Shown here in pieces: positions 26,706 through 35,064 of a stretch of DNA of 64,000 nucleotides. Location of the stretch: positions 124,001 through 188,000 of the forward strand of contig CAWDBL010000022.1 of assembly GCA_963800505.1 (NCBI GenBank). The letters run 5' to 3'. Each line of letters opens with the position of its first letter. Positions within the stretch are counted from its first letter, which is position 1. The notes beneath the pieces are model-generated. The model was given only the letters and a program-made list of their open reading frames with translations, was not told the origin of the DNA and ran no database searches. Source of the DNA: Fodinibacter sp963800505. GTDB taxonomy: Bacteria; Actinomycetota; Actinomycetes; Actinomycetales; Dermatophilaceae. A program made the position numbers and the translations under genes.

Positions 26706-28091
26706 ATGGCTGAAGCGACGGCAACTCGAGTTGAAGGGCCGCTCGGCCGGACCTACCTCGAGGTCACCCTGGCCGTCCTGGCCCTGGTCACCATCGTCGC
26801 GTTCGAGTCGATGGCGGTGTCCACCGCGATGCCCGCCGTGGCTCGCCACCTCGACGCGGTGCGGTCGTACGGCTTCGCCTTCTCGGTCATGCTCACCGCC
26901 CAGCTGCTCGGCATCGTGCTGGCCGGCGTCTGGTCGGACCGGTCCGGCCCGATGGTGGGCGCGGTCACCGGGCAGGCCCTGCTCGCGGGCGGTTCGGCGA
27001 TGTGCGGCGCGGCCACCACCCTGCCCGTCTTCCTCGCCGGGCGGGCGCTCACCGGGCTCGGCGGTGGCCTCCTCGTCGTGATGCTGTATGTCATCGCCGG
27101 ACGCGTCTACCCCGAGGCCATCCGGCCGCGGCTGTTCACCTACGTCTCCGCGGCCTGGGTGCTGCCCTCGCTGCTCGGCGCCCCGATCTCGGCGTGGCTC
27201 ACGACCAACCTGTCCTGGCGGTGGGTGTTCTGGGGCGTGGTGCCGCCGGTGCTGGTCACCATGGCGGTGCTCGCCCACGCCCGGCGCCGGATCGACGACA
27301 CCGCCCTGACCGCCGCCGTCAGCACCCGCGACCACTCCGCCCACGTGCGGGCAGCGTGGTGCGGGCTCGGGATCGCCCTGTCCGCCGGTGCCATCCAGCT
27401 CGGCACGCACGAGCTCGTGCTCGAACTGTCACCCAAGACCGGCATCGTGCTGGCGGGTGTGGTGGGGGTGGTGGTCTTCGCGCCGAAGCTGGTGCCGGCC
27501 GGCACCTGGCGGATGGCGCGGGGGGTGCCCAGCGTGATGCTCGCCCGAGCCCTGTTCATCGGCGCGTTCTACGCCGGCGTCACCTACGTGCCGCTCTTCC
27601 TCGTCGGCCAGCGCGGCCTGACCCTGCAGACGGCCGGGCTGGCCCTGGCCGTCGGGGCGATCGGGTGGGCCGGGGGCGCCTGGTACCAGGGCCACGGCAC
27701 CCTGCACCGTCCCCGCTACCGGCTGGTCGAGGTCGGTGGCGTGCTGCTCGCAACCGGCCTGGCGGTCCTGTCGGCGGTTGCCTTCTTCGTCCTGCCGTGG
27801 TGGATCGTGCCGCTGGCCCTGATCTGCACCGGCGTCGCGATGGGGCTCGGGGTGACGACCACGACGGTGCTCGCGCTCGAGCTGAGCCCGGTCGAGGAGC
27901 ACGGCGAGGCGTCGTCGGCGCTCCAGCTCGCCGACGTGCTCGGCAGCGTCATCGGCATCGCCGCAGCCACGGCACTCTTCGCCGCCCGGCACGTGCCCGG
28001 CCAGGACGACGCCCTCTTCGGGGCGATCTTCCTCGGCCTGGCCGTCGTGGCAGCGGTGGCCGTCCCGGCAGGTCAGCGGATCAGGACGTGA
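26706..28091 (+). CDS. MFS transporter, drug-efflux-like (DHA2-type)
   Basis: A 461-residue major facilitator with about 14 hydrophobic segments. Features include the N-terminal ESMAVSTAMPAVARHLD region typical of DHA2 transporters, the loop 2-3 motif GVWSDRSGPMVG, and motif C-like GRALTGLGGGLLVVM. The substrate is unknown. The start is the ATG at 26706. Its 3' end overlaps the end of the convergent gene at 28073 by 19 bp. Confidence 0.88.
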   Translation: MAEATATRVEGPLGRTYLEVTLAVLALVTIVAFESMAVSTAMPAVARHLDAVRSYGFAFSVMLTAQLLGIVLAGVWSDRSGPMVGAVTGQALLAGGSAMCGAATTLPVFLAGRALTGLGGGLLVVMLYVIAGRVYPEAIRPRLFTYVSAAWVLPSLLGAPISAWLTTNLSWRWVFWGVVPPVLVTMAVLAHARRRIDDTALTAAVSTRDHSAHVRAAWCGLGIALSAGAIQLGTHELVLELSPKTGIVLAGVVGVVVFAPKLVPAGTWRMARGVPSVMLARALFIGAFYAGVTYVPLFLVGQRGLTLQTAGLALAVGAIGWAGGAWYQGHGTLHRPRYRLVEVGGVLLATGLAVLSAVAFFVLPWWIVPLALICTGVAMGLGVTTTTVLALELSPVEEHGEASSALQLADVLGSVIGIAAATALFAARHVPGQDDALFGAIFLGLAVVAAVAVPAGQRIRT

Positions 28092-28747
28092 CCCCCGGGC
28101 GCGGTGAGCCGGGTCCACCGGTTCGACCGCAGCACCTGCACCGGCTGGCCCGGTGCCAGGAAGCCCAGGGCATAGGCCGCGAACGCGCCACCGGAGCGCA
28201 CGCTGGCGCCGCCCTCGAACCCGCCGCCGTGGTCGAGCAGGTCGGGGTGCGGCCCGGCCGCCTCGAGCACGTCGCGCGCCCAGACCCGGTCGCGCACCAG
28301 GCCGGCGGCGGCACCTCGCTCGCGCACGGCATCCGACACCTCGGCCAGGCCGTCGCGGGCGACGGCGGCAAGGAGGTCCCCCGGTAACGTGCCGGCCGGC
28401 TCCCACGGGCCGCGCGGCGGGGTGACCGCCGACCAGGCCGCCACGGCGCGGGTCGGCGGCACCGACAGGTCGCTGCCCCCGCCTCGCGCGGTGCGGTCGG
28501 TGATCGCCCCGAGCGGCACGGTGACGTCGACCTCGGCCGGCTCGGCCAGGGCGAAGGTGCGCAGGCCGAGCACCGTGCCCTCGGCCAGGATGCCGGTGCC
28601 GGACAGGACGCCGACCCAGGCAGCGAGCACGGTGCCCGACGCCTGTAGCCGCACCGCACCCTCGTCGTCGACGGACCGGGCGCGGGTGGCGAACCGGCCG
28701 AGGTCGGCCAGGGACTCGGGGTCGCGCAGCCGCAGGAACGCGCTCAC
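28073..28747 (-). CDS. hypothetical protein paired with a thioesterase
   Basis: A 224-residue soluble protein that I do not recognise. It is rich in Ala, Gly, Val and Leu, with blocks FLRLRDPESLADLGRFATRA near the N-terminus, VLGLRTFALAEPAEVDVTVP in the middle and GPHPDLLDHGGGFEGGASVR near the C-terminus. No signal peptide or membrane helix is evident. The GTG at 28747 overlaps the stop of the upstream thioesterase as GTGA, so the two are tightly coupled, which hints at a joint role in acyl-CoA or related metabolism. That role is inference. Confidence 0.75.
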   Translation of the reverse strand: MSAFLRLRDPESLADLGRFATRARSVDDEGAVRLQASGTVLAAWVGVLSGTGILAEGTVLGLRTFALAEPAEVDVTVPLGAITDRTARGGGSDLSVPPTRAVAAWSAVTPPRGPWEPAGTLPGDLLAAVARDGLAEVSDAVRERGAAAGLVRDRVWARDVLEAAGPHPDLLDHGGGFEGGASVRSGGAFAAYALGFLAPGQPVQVLRSNRWTRLTAPGGHVLIR

Positions 28748-29205
28748 CGCCCGCCCCAGCGGAAGTGCACCGGGTCGCCGGTGTGCACGGCGAGCTGGGC
28801 ACGGGCCTCGGGCGTGAGCCGGCGCGGGCGGGAGGTCGCGAAGTCGTAGAGGGCCAGGCCGGTCTCGGCGATGGCGTACACCAGCGTGCCGACCGACTCG
28901 GGGTCGCGCACCGTGTAGCCGAGCTCGAAGCCCGCCCCGTGCACGCGGGTCACCCACATGTCGACCTCGACCGGAGCGGCACGGTAGGTGAGCGGCGCGC
29001 GGTACTCGATGGCGTGCCGGGTCACGACGATGCCCTCGTCGAGCATCGTGGGCCGGTCGGGGAACCACTCGCGGAAGCCGATGACGCGCGCGTCCTCGAG
29101 GAGCCGGAGGTACTGCACGTTGTTGACGTGGCCGTAGGCGTCCATGTCGGACCACCGCAGCGGCACCTCGACACGGTAGGTCTGGGGATCGTCGGCACCG
29201 GGCAT
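28744..29205 (-). CDS. acyl-CoA thioesterase, 4HBT hot-dog family
   Basis: A 153-residue hot-dog fold thioesterase that would hydrolyse acyl-CoA thioesters. The 4-hydroxybenzoyl-CoA thioesterase signature is LRWSDMDAYGHVNNVQYLRL with the catalytic aspartate, followed by IEYRAPLTYRAAPVEVDMWV. The ATG at 29205 is chosen because GGGAGG lies 9 nt upstream; the ATG at 29214 abuts that site. It is the first gene of a coupled pair with the downstream unknown gene. Confidence 0.92.
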   Translation of the reverse strand: MPGADDPQTYRVEVPLRWSDMDAYGHVNNVQYLRLLEDARVIGFREWFPDRPTMLDEGIVVTRHAIEYRAPLTYRAAPVEVDMWVTRVHGAGFELGYTVRDPESVGTLVYAIAETGLALYDFATSRPRRLTPEARAQLAVHTGDPVHFRWGGR

Positions 29206-29274
29206 GCGCCCCATCCTCCCAGCCCCGCCGTCGTGACGCGGCCACCGGTGCGCACGTCGTCCTAGGGTGGGCGG

Positions 29275-30669
29275 ATGCCGCTTCAGCCCATCACCACCGC
29301 CGCGCTCGACCACCTCCTCGCCACCGCCCAGCGCGACGGTCGGCTGCCCTCGGTCGCGGCCGGCCTGGTGCGCGGCGGCGAGCTCGTGTGGAGCGGCGCC
29401 GCCGGCACCGTCGACGGGCGCGCGGACGGTCGGCCCGCCGACGACGACACCCAGTACCGGATGGGCTCGATCACCAAGACCTTCGTGGCCGTGTGCGTGC
29501 TGCGCCTGCGCGACGCCGGCCGTCTCGAGCTGACCGACCGGTTCGGCGCGCACGTGCCCGGCTCCGCCCTCGACGACGTCAGCATCGAGCAGCTGCTCAC
29601 CCACGCCGCCGGCACCCAGGCCGAGACCCCCGGGCCCTGGTGGGAGCGCACGCCGGGGGGTGACTGGGAGGCCCTCGTCGCCTCGCCGGTCGGGCAGCGG
29701 TTCCGCGCCGGGCGCCGGTTCCACTACTCCAACGTCGGGTATGCCGCCCTGGGTCGCCTCCTCGAGGTGGCCCACGGCCGGGGCTGGTTCGACGTCGTGC
29801 GCGACGAGCTGCTCGAGCCGCTCGGCATGACGCGCACGACGACGCGACCTTCGGGTGCGGCGGCCCTCGGGCTGGCCGTGCACCCCTTCGCCGACCTGCT
29901 GCTGCCCGAGCCGGAGCACGACGCCGGGGCGATGGGGCCGGCCGGACAGCTGTGGACCACGGTGACCGACCTGGCCCGGTGGGCGAGCTTCCTCGGGGGT
30001 GCGACCGGTGACGTGCTCGCGGCGGAGACCCTCGCCGAGATGGTCGAGCCGCACCACGTCGTCGACGACCCGGGGCAGCCGTGGGTCGCCGCGCACGGCC
30101 TGGGCTTCCAGGTGTGGAACGTCGCCGGCGCGCGGTTCGCCGGTCACGGCGGCTCGATGCCCGGCTTCCTCGCCGGGCTGCGGGTGCGGCTGGATGCCGG
30201 GGGGCCGGCGAAGGGCGACCGAGTTCTGGGTGCGGCCGGCGACGGGGCGGTGCTGTTCACCAACACCACGGCATCCACGGCGACCCGGTCGACGCTCGAC
30301 CAGCTGTTCGACATGCTGGCCCGGCACGAGCCGGCACCGGTCGAGCCGTGGTCGGCGAGCGGGGACCCGGCGCTGCTCGAGCTGGTCGGCACGTGGCACT
30401 GGGGCCCGTCGACAGTCACGGCCACGGTCGTCAAGGAGCACCTGGTGCTCGGCGAGCCGGGCAGTGCTCGCGGGGCCCGCTTCCGACGGCTCGGCACCGA
30501 CGACTGGGTGGGTCTGGACTCCTACTACGCCGGAGAGCCGTTGCGTGTGGTGCGCCGCGGTGACGGGTCGGTGTCGCACCTCGACCTCGCGTCGTTCCGG
30601 TTCACCCGCACGCCCTACGACCCGACGGCGGACGTGCCGGGCGGGGTCGACGAGCGCGGCTGGCGCTGA
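29275..30669 (+). CDS. beta-lactamase-family serine hydrolase (class C-like)
   Basis: A 464-residue serine hydrolase of the beta-lactamase/D-Ala-D-Ala carboxypeptidase superfamily. The catalytic SxxK is SITK in MGSITKTFVAV (near residue 64), the YxN is YSNVGY (near 152), and the third motif is GHGGSMPG (near 290). An extra C-terminal domain of about 100 residues (VGTWHWGPSTVTATVVKEH) follows. There is no signal peptide, so it is probably a cytoplasmic esterase or peptidase rather than a resistance enzyme. It runs convergently towards an alpha/beta hydrolase gene 10 bp away. Confidence 0.9.
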   Translation: MPLQPITTAALDHLLATAQRDGRLPSVAAGLVRGGELVWSGAAGTVDGRADGRPADDDTQYRMGSITKTFVAVCVLRLRDAGRLELTDRFGAHVPGSALDDVSIEQLLTHAAGTQAETPGPWWERTPGGDWEALVASPVGQRFRAGRRFHYSNVGYAALGRLLEVAHGRGWFDVVRDELLEPLGMTRTTTRPSGAAALGLAVHPFADLLLPEPEHDAGAMGPAGQLWTTVTDLARWASFLGGATGDVLAAETLAEMVEPHHVVDDPGQPWVAAHGLGFQVWNVAGARFAGHGGSMPGFLAGLRVRLDAGGPAKGDRVLGAAGDGAVLFTNTTASTATRSTLDQLFDMLARHEPAPVEPWSASGDPALLELVGTWHWGPSTVTATVVKEHLVLGEPGSARGARFRRLGTDDWVGLDSYYAGEPLRVVRRGDGSVSHLDLASFRFTRTPYDPTADVPGGVDERGWR

Positions 30670-30679
30670 CTCCCGGCCC

Positions 30680-31558
30680 TCAGACGGCGTCGGCGTCGAG
30701 CACCTCGCGCAGCCGGGCGGCGAAGGCCTCCGGTTCACCGCCGTAGCCGCTGTCGGCCCCGAGGAACCCCGCGTGGTGGCTCGGGAACTCGGTGACGGGC
30801 AGGCCCAGGACCTGCCCCAGGGCCCGGGTCGTCCGGCCGGTGAGCGTGTCACCGGACTCGGCGGCGACGGCGACCACCAGCCGCGTGGACGAGGCCGCCA
30901 ACGCCGACGGGTCGGGCCGGAAGCTGGTGATCGCGTTCGCGGTGCCGGACAGCAGCGGGTCGTCGCGGCGGCCGTCGTCGTCGGCCGGCATGCCGAACTG
31001 CGCCGGGTCGGGTGCCGGCTGGGCGAGGTAGGCGTCGGTGAACTCGCCCGGCCACGCCGTCAGGGCGATGAAGGCCGCCATGCCCGCGCCGTAGCCCCGC
31101 TCGTGGTAGGCCGCCTGCACGGCCCGCTCGGCGGCGACGGCCTGGTCGGCATCGGGCAGGAGCAGCAGCAGCGGCGGCTCGTGGGCCACCAGCGTGGAAA
31201 CGTCGTCGGGGTGTGCCTCGACGAGGGCCAGGGCGTTGACGGCGCCCCCACTGCTGGCGAACAGGTCGACGGGCCCGGTGCCCAGCTCGGCGACGAGGGC
31301 GTGCAGGTCGGCGGCGTGCAGCTGCGGCGTGCGCTGGTCGCTGCCGTCCTTGCGGACGCTGCGGCCGGTGCCTCGTGGGTCGTAGGTGACGACGAGGCGG
31401 TCGGGGAAGTGCTGCGCGAGCACCTCGAAGCCGCCCGCCTGCATGGGGTGGCCCGCCATCAGCAGCGTGCGGTGCCCGGCATCCGTCGTGCTCGGCGGGC
31501 GCACCTCGTAGACGAGGTCGACGTCCCGCGTCTCGAGCGTTCGCACCTCAGCAGACAT
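30680..31558 (-). CDS. alpha/beta hydrolase
   Basis: A 292-residue alpha/beta hydrolase. The oxyanion region is LLMAGHPMQAGGFEVLAQHF, the strand-turn GTGRSVRKD follows, and the nucleophile elbow reads FASSGGAVNALALVEAHP, so the usual first glycine of GxSxG is alanine. A histidine in PSHHAGFLG near residue 262 is the likely catalytic base. The ATG at 31558 has GGGGAG at good spacing. Its stop is 10 bp from that of the convergent serine hydrolase. The substrate is unknown. Confidence 0.88.
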   Translation of the reverse strand: MSAEVRTLETRDVDLVYEVRPPSTTDAGHRTLLMAGHPMQAGGFEVLAQHFPDRLVVTYDPRGTGRSVRKDGSDQRTPQLHAADLHALVAELGTGPVDLFASSGGAVNALALVEAHPDDVSTLVAHEPPLLLLLPDADQAVAAERAVQAAYHERGYGAGMAAFIALTAWPGEFTDAYLAQPAPDPAQFGMPADDDGRRDDPLLSGTANAITSFRPDPSALAASSTRLVVAVAAESGDTLTGRTTRALGQVLGLPVTEFPSHHAGFLGADSGYGGEPEAFAARLREVLDADAV

Positions 31559-31588
31559 ATCCAACTCCCCTGTCGCCGAACCGCTTTG

Positions 31589-31996
31589 TCACGGTGTATC
31601 CGGCTGCTTGATGAAGTACTCGGTGAACTCACGGCAGCGCCCGTCGGCACCGAAGCGGATGACGAAGCAGTTGTGGAACACCTCGGTCACGGGACCTTCG
31701 GGGGTCTCGCGGTAGGTCGACCGGCCGGTGGCCACGACGGTGTCGCCGTCGACCGCGACCGGCGTGTAGTGGGCGTCGTACGTGTCGGGAACGTCGCGGG
31801 CCGACGCGTCAGCCGAGACCTCGCCCTCCCCCAGCCAGGCGGCGACGACGGCGTCGCGGCCGGAGACGGGTTCGTCGTAGGGGTGGTAGCGGTAGGCGAC
31901 GTCGTCGGCGAACAGGCCGGCGACCTCGTCGCGGTCGTACGAGCGCCACGCCGCGACGTAGCGGTCGAGCCAGTCCTGGGCACCCTCCCGGTCCAT
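31589..31996 (-). CDS. SnoaL/NTF2-like fold protein
   Basis: A 135-residue NTF2-like protein. The start WLDRYVAAWRSYDRDEVAGLFADDVAYRYHPY is typical of the SnoaL-like family: an N-terminal helix followed by the LFADDV turn. Later strands include VVATGRSTYRE and FHNCFVIRFGADGRCREFTEY. Many members are small enzymes or ligand-binding proteins; the function here is open. It lies between an alpha/beta hydrolase and a GNAT acetyltransferase on the same strand with short spacers, so they may be co-transcribed. Confidence 0.88.
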   Translation of the reverse strand: MDREGAQDWLDRYVAAWRSYDRDEVAGLFADDVAYRYHPYDEPVSGRDAVVAAWLGEGEVSADASARDVPDTYDAHYTPVAVDGDTVVATGRSTYRETPEGPVTEVFHNCFVIRFGADGRCREFTEYFIKQPDTP

Positions 31997-32014
31997 CAGC
32001 CCACCGTAGCCCGG

Positions 32015-32803
32015 TCAGCGGCGCCAGATGTAGGGAGTGGTCGTGGAGACCTTGACGAAGCCGGACCGCTCGAGGATCGGGCGCGAGAACTCCGTGGAGT
32101 CGCTGTGGATGATCGTCTTCCCGAGCCGCAGCGCCGAGCGTGCGCGGGCCGCGGTGAGCGCCCGGTAGATGCCGCGCCCCCGCCACGGCTCGAGGGTCGA
32201 GCCACCCCAGATGCCCGCGATCTCGGTGTGCGGCACCGGTTCCAGCCTCCCGGCACTGACCATCTGCCCGTCGGCCTCGGCGACCCACAGCTCCATGCCG
32301 TCGCGCAGCGTGAGCCGGTGCAGCAGGCTCTCGGCCCGCTCGTCCGAGACCGGGTCGCCGAAGGCCTCGTCGGCCATCGCGCTCATCGCGCGGACGTCGG
32401 CCTCGTCGGTGACGGTGCGCAGGGTGACGCCGTCCGGAAGGGGGACGTCGACGGCGAGGAGGCGCGCCTCACCCAACATGATCGACTCCGGCTCCTCCGG
32501 CTCGAAGCCGGCGTCGACCAGGGCGTCGTGCAGCCCCGGCGCGAAGTCGTGGCCCCGGGTCTTCCACTCCACCTTGGTCACGTCCGGCTGCGCGGTGAAG
32601 TGCTCCCGCGCTGCGCCGACCAGCTCCCGGATGCCGGCCGCGTCGGCCCCGCCGAGGTCGCGGTAGGTGACGAAGCCACGGCCGTGGGGGAAGGTCACCA
32701 GCCGCAGCGGCCCCCGCACGGTGACCGAGAGCGCACTGGGCGTCTCGGCATCCGTGCGCAGCTGGTCGTCGTAGGCGGCCAGGAGGGTCGCGGTGTCGGT
32801 CAC
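32015..32803 (-). CDS. GNAT-family N-acetyltransferase
   Basis: A 262-residue protein. The C-terminal half is a GNAT domain with the acetyl-CoA loop in STLEPWRGRGIYRALTAARA (motif A, about residues 204-222) and the motif B-like SALRLGKTIIHSD. The N-terminal 110 residues are an extra domain that may be a degenerate GNAT repeat. The start is the GTG at 32803. It is divergent from the DUF6069 operon. The acceptor substrate is unknown. Confidence 0.88.
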   Translation of the reverse strand: MTDTATLLAAYDDQLRTDAETPSALSVTVRGPLRLVTFPHGRGFVTYRDLGGADAAGIRELVGAAREHFTAQPDVTKVEWKTRGHDFAPGLHDALVDAGFEPEEPESIMLGEARLLAVDVPLPDGVTLRTVTDEADVRAMSAMADEAFGDPVSDERAESLLHRLTLRDGMELWVAEADGQMVSAGRLEPVPHTEIAGIWGGSTLEPWRGRGIYRALTAARARSALRLGKTIIHSDSTEFSRPILERSGFVKVSTTTPYIWRR

Positions 32804-32856
32804 CCGGTCACCGTGTCCTGTCCGGGGCGCAGGGGCAACCCATTTCGCAGTGGACC

Positions 32857-32874
32857 GTAGGACGAATGTCCTAC
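32857..32874. promoter_or_regulatory. inverted repeat upstream of the DUF6069/two-component operon
   Basis: GTAGGAC-GAAT-GTCCTAC is a perfect 7-bp inverted repeat with a 4-nt spacer in the 157-bp divergent spacer. Its form is that of a dimeric NarL/DesR-type response regulator site, and a regulator of that class is the last gene of the operon. A TAGCGT around 32931 could be a -10. Autoregulation is an inference. Confidence 0.6.
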
Positions 32875-32960
32875 CGGAGTCGGTACCTCCTCCACTTCGG
32901 GCGGGACCAGCACCGCTCGTAGCGTCGAGGGACCGGATCAACACCACCAGGAGGACCCCG

Positions 32961-33380
32961 ATGACCACCACCGACCTGCTCGACCAGACCCCCCGGACCC
33001 GTCGCGTCCCGTGGCGGGTCGACCTCGCGACGGCCGGGGCCGCCGCCGTCTGCGCCACCATCGCCTGGCTCTTCGTCACTGTGCTGCCCGGGGTTGCCCT
33101 GGTCGTGCGCACCGGTGCCGGCACCCAGACCGTCGGCGGGGTCGCGGTGGCCCTGTCGGCCGCCGTCGCCGCCTTCGTCGGCATGGTCGCCCTGCGCGTT
33201 CTCGAACGGTGGAGCCGACGGCCGGTGCGGGTCTGGACCGCCCTGGTCGTGCTCGTGGCGCTGCTCTCGCTGCTCGGCCCACTCGGGGCCGTGACCACCT
33301 CGGCGACCTGGGCGCTCATCTCGCTGCACGCCGTCGTCACGGCGGTCGTGCTCGCCGCCGGGCACCGCTCGCGGCGATGA
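32961..33380 (+). CDS. DUF6069-like small membrane protein
   Basis: A 139-residue protein with four hydrophobic segments (about residues 22-45, 58-78, 90-108 and 115-133). The loop VVRTGAGTQTVGGVAVALSA after the first helix is the pattern I associate with DUF6069 membrane proteins of actinobacteria. The ATG at 32961 has GGAGGA upstream. The stop overlaps the ATG of the methyltransferase. It opens a four-gene operon ending in a two-component system, and could be a sensed target or accessory of it. Confidence 0.78.
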   Translation: MTTTDLLDQTPRTRRVPWRVDLATAGAAAVCATIAWLFVTVLPGVALVVRTGAGTQTVGGVAVALSAAVAAFVGMVALRVLERWSRRPVRVWTALVVLVALLSLLGPLGAVTTSATWALISLHAVVTAVVLAAGHRSRR

Positions 33381-33961
33381 CGACCGCGGGCCGGGCCCTG
33401 GCCGTCAAGGACGCCACCGCCTACCACCTGCGCAAGCGCGAGCTCGTGGGCGGGCTGCGCGGCCACGTGCTCGAGATCGGCGTCGGGCGGGGTGCGAACT
33501 TCGGCCTGCTGCACCCCGACGTGCGCTGGACCGGGCTCGAGCCGCACCGTGCCGCCCGCTCACGGCTGCGCCCGGATGCCGTGGGGCGCACCGTGCTTGA
33601 CGCTCACGCCGAGGCGATTCCGCTGCAAGACGGTAGCGTCGACGCCGTGCTGGCCACGGTCGTGCTGTGCTCCGTTCGCTCACCCGAGCGGGCGGTGACC
33701 GAGGTGTGCCGGGTGCTGCGACCGGGCGGACGGTTCGTGTTCTTCGAGCACGTCGCGGCGCCGCGTGGCTCGTGGCGCCGTGCCCGGCAGCGGCTGGTCG
33801 CCCCCGCGAGCCGGATGCTCGACCGGGGCTGTGACCCGAGCCGGGAGACGAGTCAGGTGCTGGCGGCCGCACCGTTCCGCGAGCTGCACGTGGAGTGGTT
33901 CGAGCTGGCGCCGCGGCCGGTCGTCACCGGGCCGCACATCGCGGGATACGGGGTGCGGTGA
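33377..33961 (+). CDS. class I SAM-dependent methyltransferase
   Basis: A 194-residue methyltransferase. The SAM-binding motif I is VLEIGVGRGANFGLLHPDV, motif II-like GLEPHRAAR, and the post-motif LDAHAEAIPLQDGSVDAVLA followed by CRVLRPGGRFVFFEHVAAP is typical of UbiE/Methyltransf_11 enzymes. ATG and GTG overlaps join it to the genes on both sides. The substrate is unknown; in this operon a lipid or quinone-like molecule is only a guess. Confidence 0.9.
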   Translation: MTTAGRALAVKDATAYHLRKRELVGGLRGHVLEIGVGRGANFGLLHPDVRWTGLEPHRAARSRLRPDAVGRTVLDAHAEAIPLQDGSVDAVLATVVLCSVRSPERAVTEVCRVLRPGGRFVFFEHVAAPRGSWRRARQRLVAPASRMLDRGCDPSRETSQVLAAAPFRELHVEWFELAPRPVVTGPHIAGYGVR

Positions 33962-35064
33962 ACCGCGCCCGGCCGCAGCGGCAGGTCGTGCAGCGGCACG
34001 CCGCGGTGCTGGTCTGGGTTCCGGTGATCCTGGGCGGGGTGCTGCTCGACCCGCCGGGTGGGACGCGCGCTGTTGCGGCCGACCTGGTGCTGGTGGCGTG
34101 CGCGGCCACGGCCTGCACGGTGGCCGTGCTGGGCAGCTGGCCGGGCCCGACCCGCCGGTCGGTCGTGGCCGTCGCGGGGCTCGCGCTGGTGGTGACCGCA
34201 GGCTCGCTGGCCTGGCCGGCATGGGTCAGCGCCTGGGGGCTGGTGAGCATGGCCGCGGCGGTGGCGCTACCGGCGTCGGCCGCGCTGGTGGGGGTGCCGG
34301 CATCCGCACTGGCCTCGGCCTGGATGCTGTCCCGCTCCGGTGCCACCGGCGACGAGCTCCTGGCCCAGGCCTTCGTGGTGCTGCTGGCCGGGGTGGCCGC
34401 CGCCGCCTTCTCGCGACTGGTGTCGACCGCCGACGAGCTGCGCCGCACGCGCGAGGAGCTCGCCGACGCCGCCGTGGCCCGCGAGCGCGAGCGGTTCTCT
34501 CGCGACCTGCACGACACCCTCGGCCACACCCTGTCGGTCATGGTCGTCAAGGCGGCCGTGGTGCGCCGCCTCGCGCCGACCGACCCCGTGGCGGCGGCGG
34601 GGCACGCGGCCGACATCGAGGACGTGGGGCGCCGTGCCATGGCGCAGCTGCGTGACACGGTCGACGGGGCCCTGGCGCCCAGCCTGCGTGACGAGCTGCG
34701 CGAGGCGCGCACCGCCCTGGCTGCGGCCGGCATCCGGGCGACCGTGCCGTCGGCACCGCCGGTCCCCACCTCCGCGGCAGCACCGCTGGCCTGGGTGCTG
34801 CGCGAGGCGGTGACCAACGTGCTGCGCCACTCCGGCGCGAGCGAGTGCCGGGTCGACGTCACGTGCGACGGGGAGCGGGTGCGGCTGACCGTCGCGGACG
34901 ACGGGGTCGGAGGCCCGGCCATGTCCGGCGACGGCGGCAGGCGCGGCGGGCTGGACGGGCTGCGCGAGCGGCTTGCGGCCGCCGGCGGAGGGCTGGACGC
35001 GGCGCCCGGCGGCGGCGGCTTCGTGCTGACCGCCTGGGTGCCGGACGGGACGGCGGCGCCGTGA
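33958..35064 (+). CDS. NarL/DesK-type sensor histidine kinase
   Basis: A 368-residue membrane sensor kinase. About five hydrophobic segments occupy residues 14-160. The HisKA_3 dimerisation motif with the phospho-histidine is FSRDLHDTLGHTLSVMVVKA near residue 185, and the HATPase blocks are AVTNVLRHSGASECRVDV (N box), VADDGVGG and GLDGLRERLAAAGG. It overlaps the methyltransferase upstream and the response regulator downstream. With most of its N-terminus in the membrane and no external domain, it may sense membrane state as DesK does. Confidence 0.93.
   Translation: MNRARPQRQVVQRHAAVLVWVPVILGGVLLDPPGGTRAVAADLVLVACAATACTVAVLGSWPGPTRRSVVAVAGLALVVTAGSLAWPAWVSAWGLVSMAAAVALPASAALVGVPASALASAWMLSRSGATGDELLAQAFVVLLAGVAAAAFSRLVSTADELRRTREELADAAVARERERFSRDLHDTLGHTLSVMVVKAAVVRRLAPTDPVAAAGHAADIEDVGRRAMAQLRDTVDGALAPSLRDELREARTALAAAGIRATVPSAPPVPTSAAAPLAWVLREAVTNVLRHSGASECRVDVTCDGERVRLTVADDGVGGPAMSGDGGRRGGLDGLRERLAAAGGGLDAAPGGGGFVLTAWVPDGTAAP

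Noticed and set aside
28073..28091. Programmed overlap of two genes as a regulatory device
   Set aside because: Short tail-to-tail overlaps (also at 39976-39998) are common in compact high-GC genomes.
29275..30669. Antibiotic-resistance beta-lactamase
   Set aside because: SxxK, YxN and HGG motifs are present, but there is no signal peptide and the C-terminal domain is of the esterase type, so resistance is not supported.
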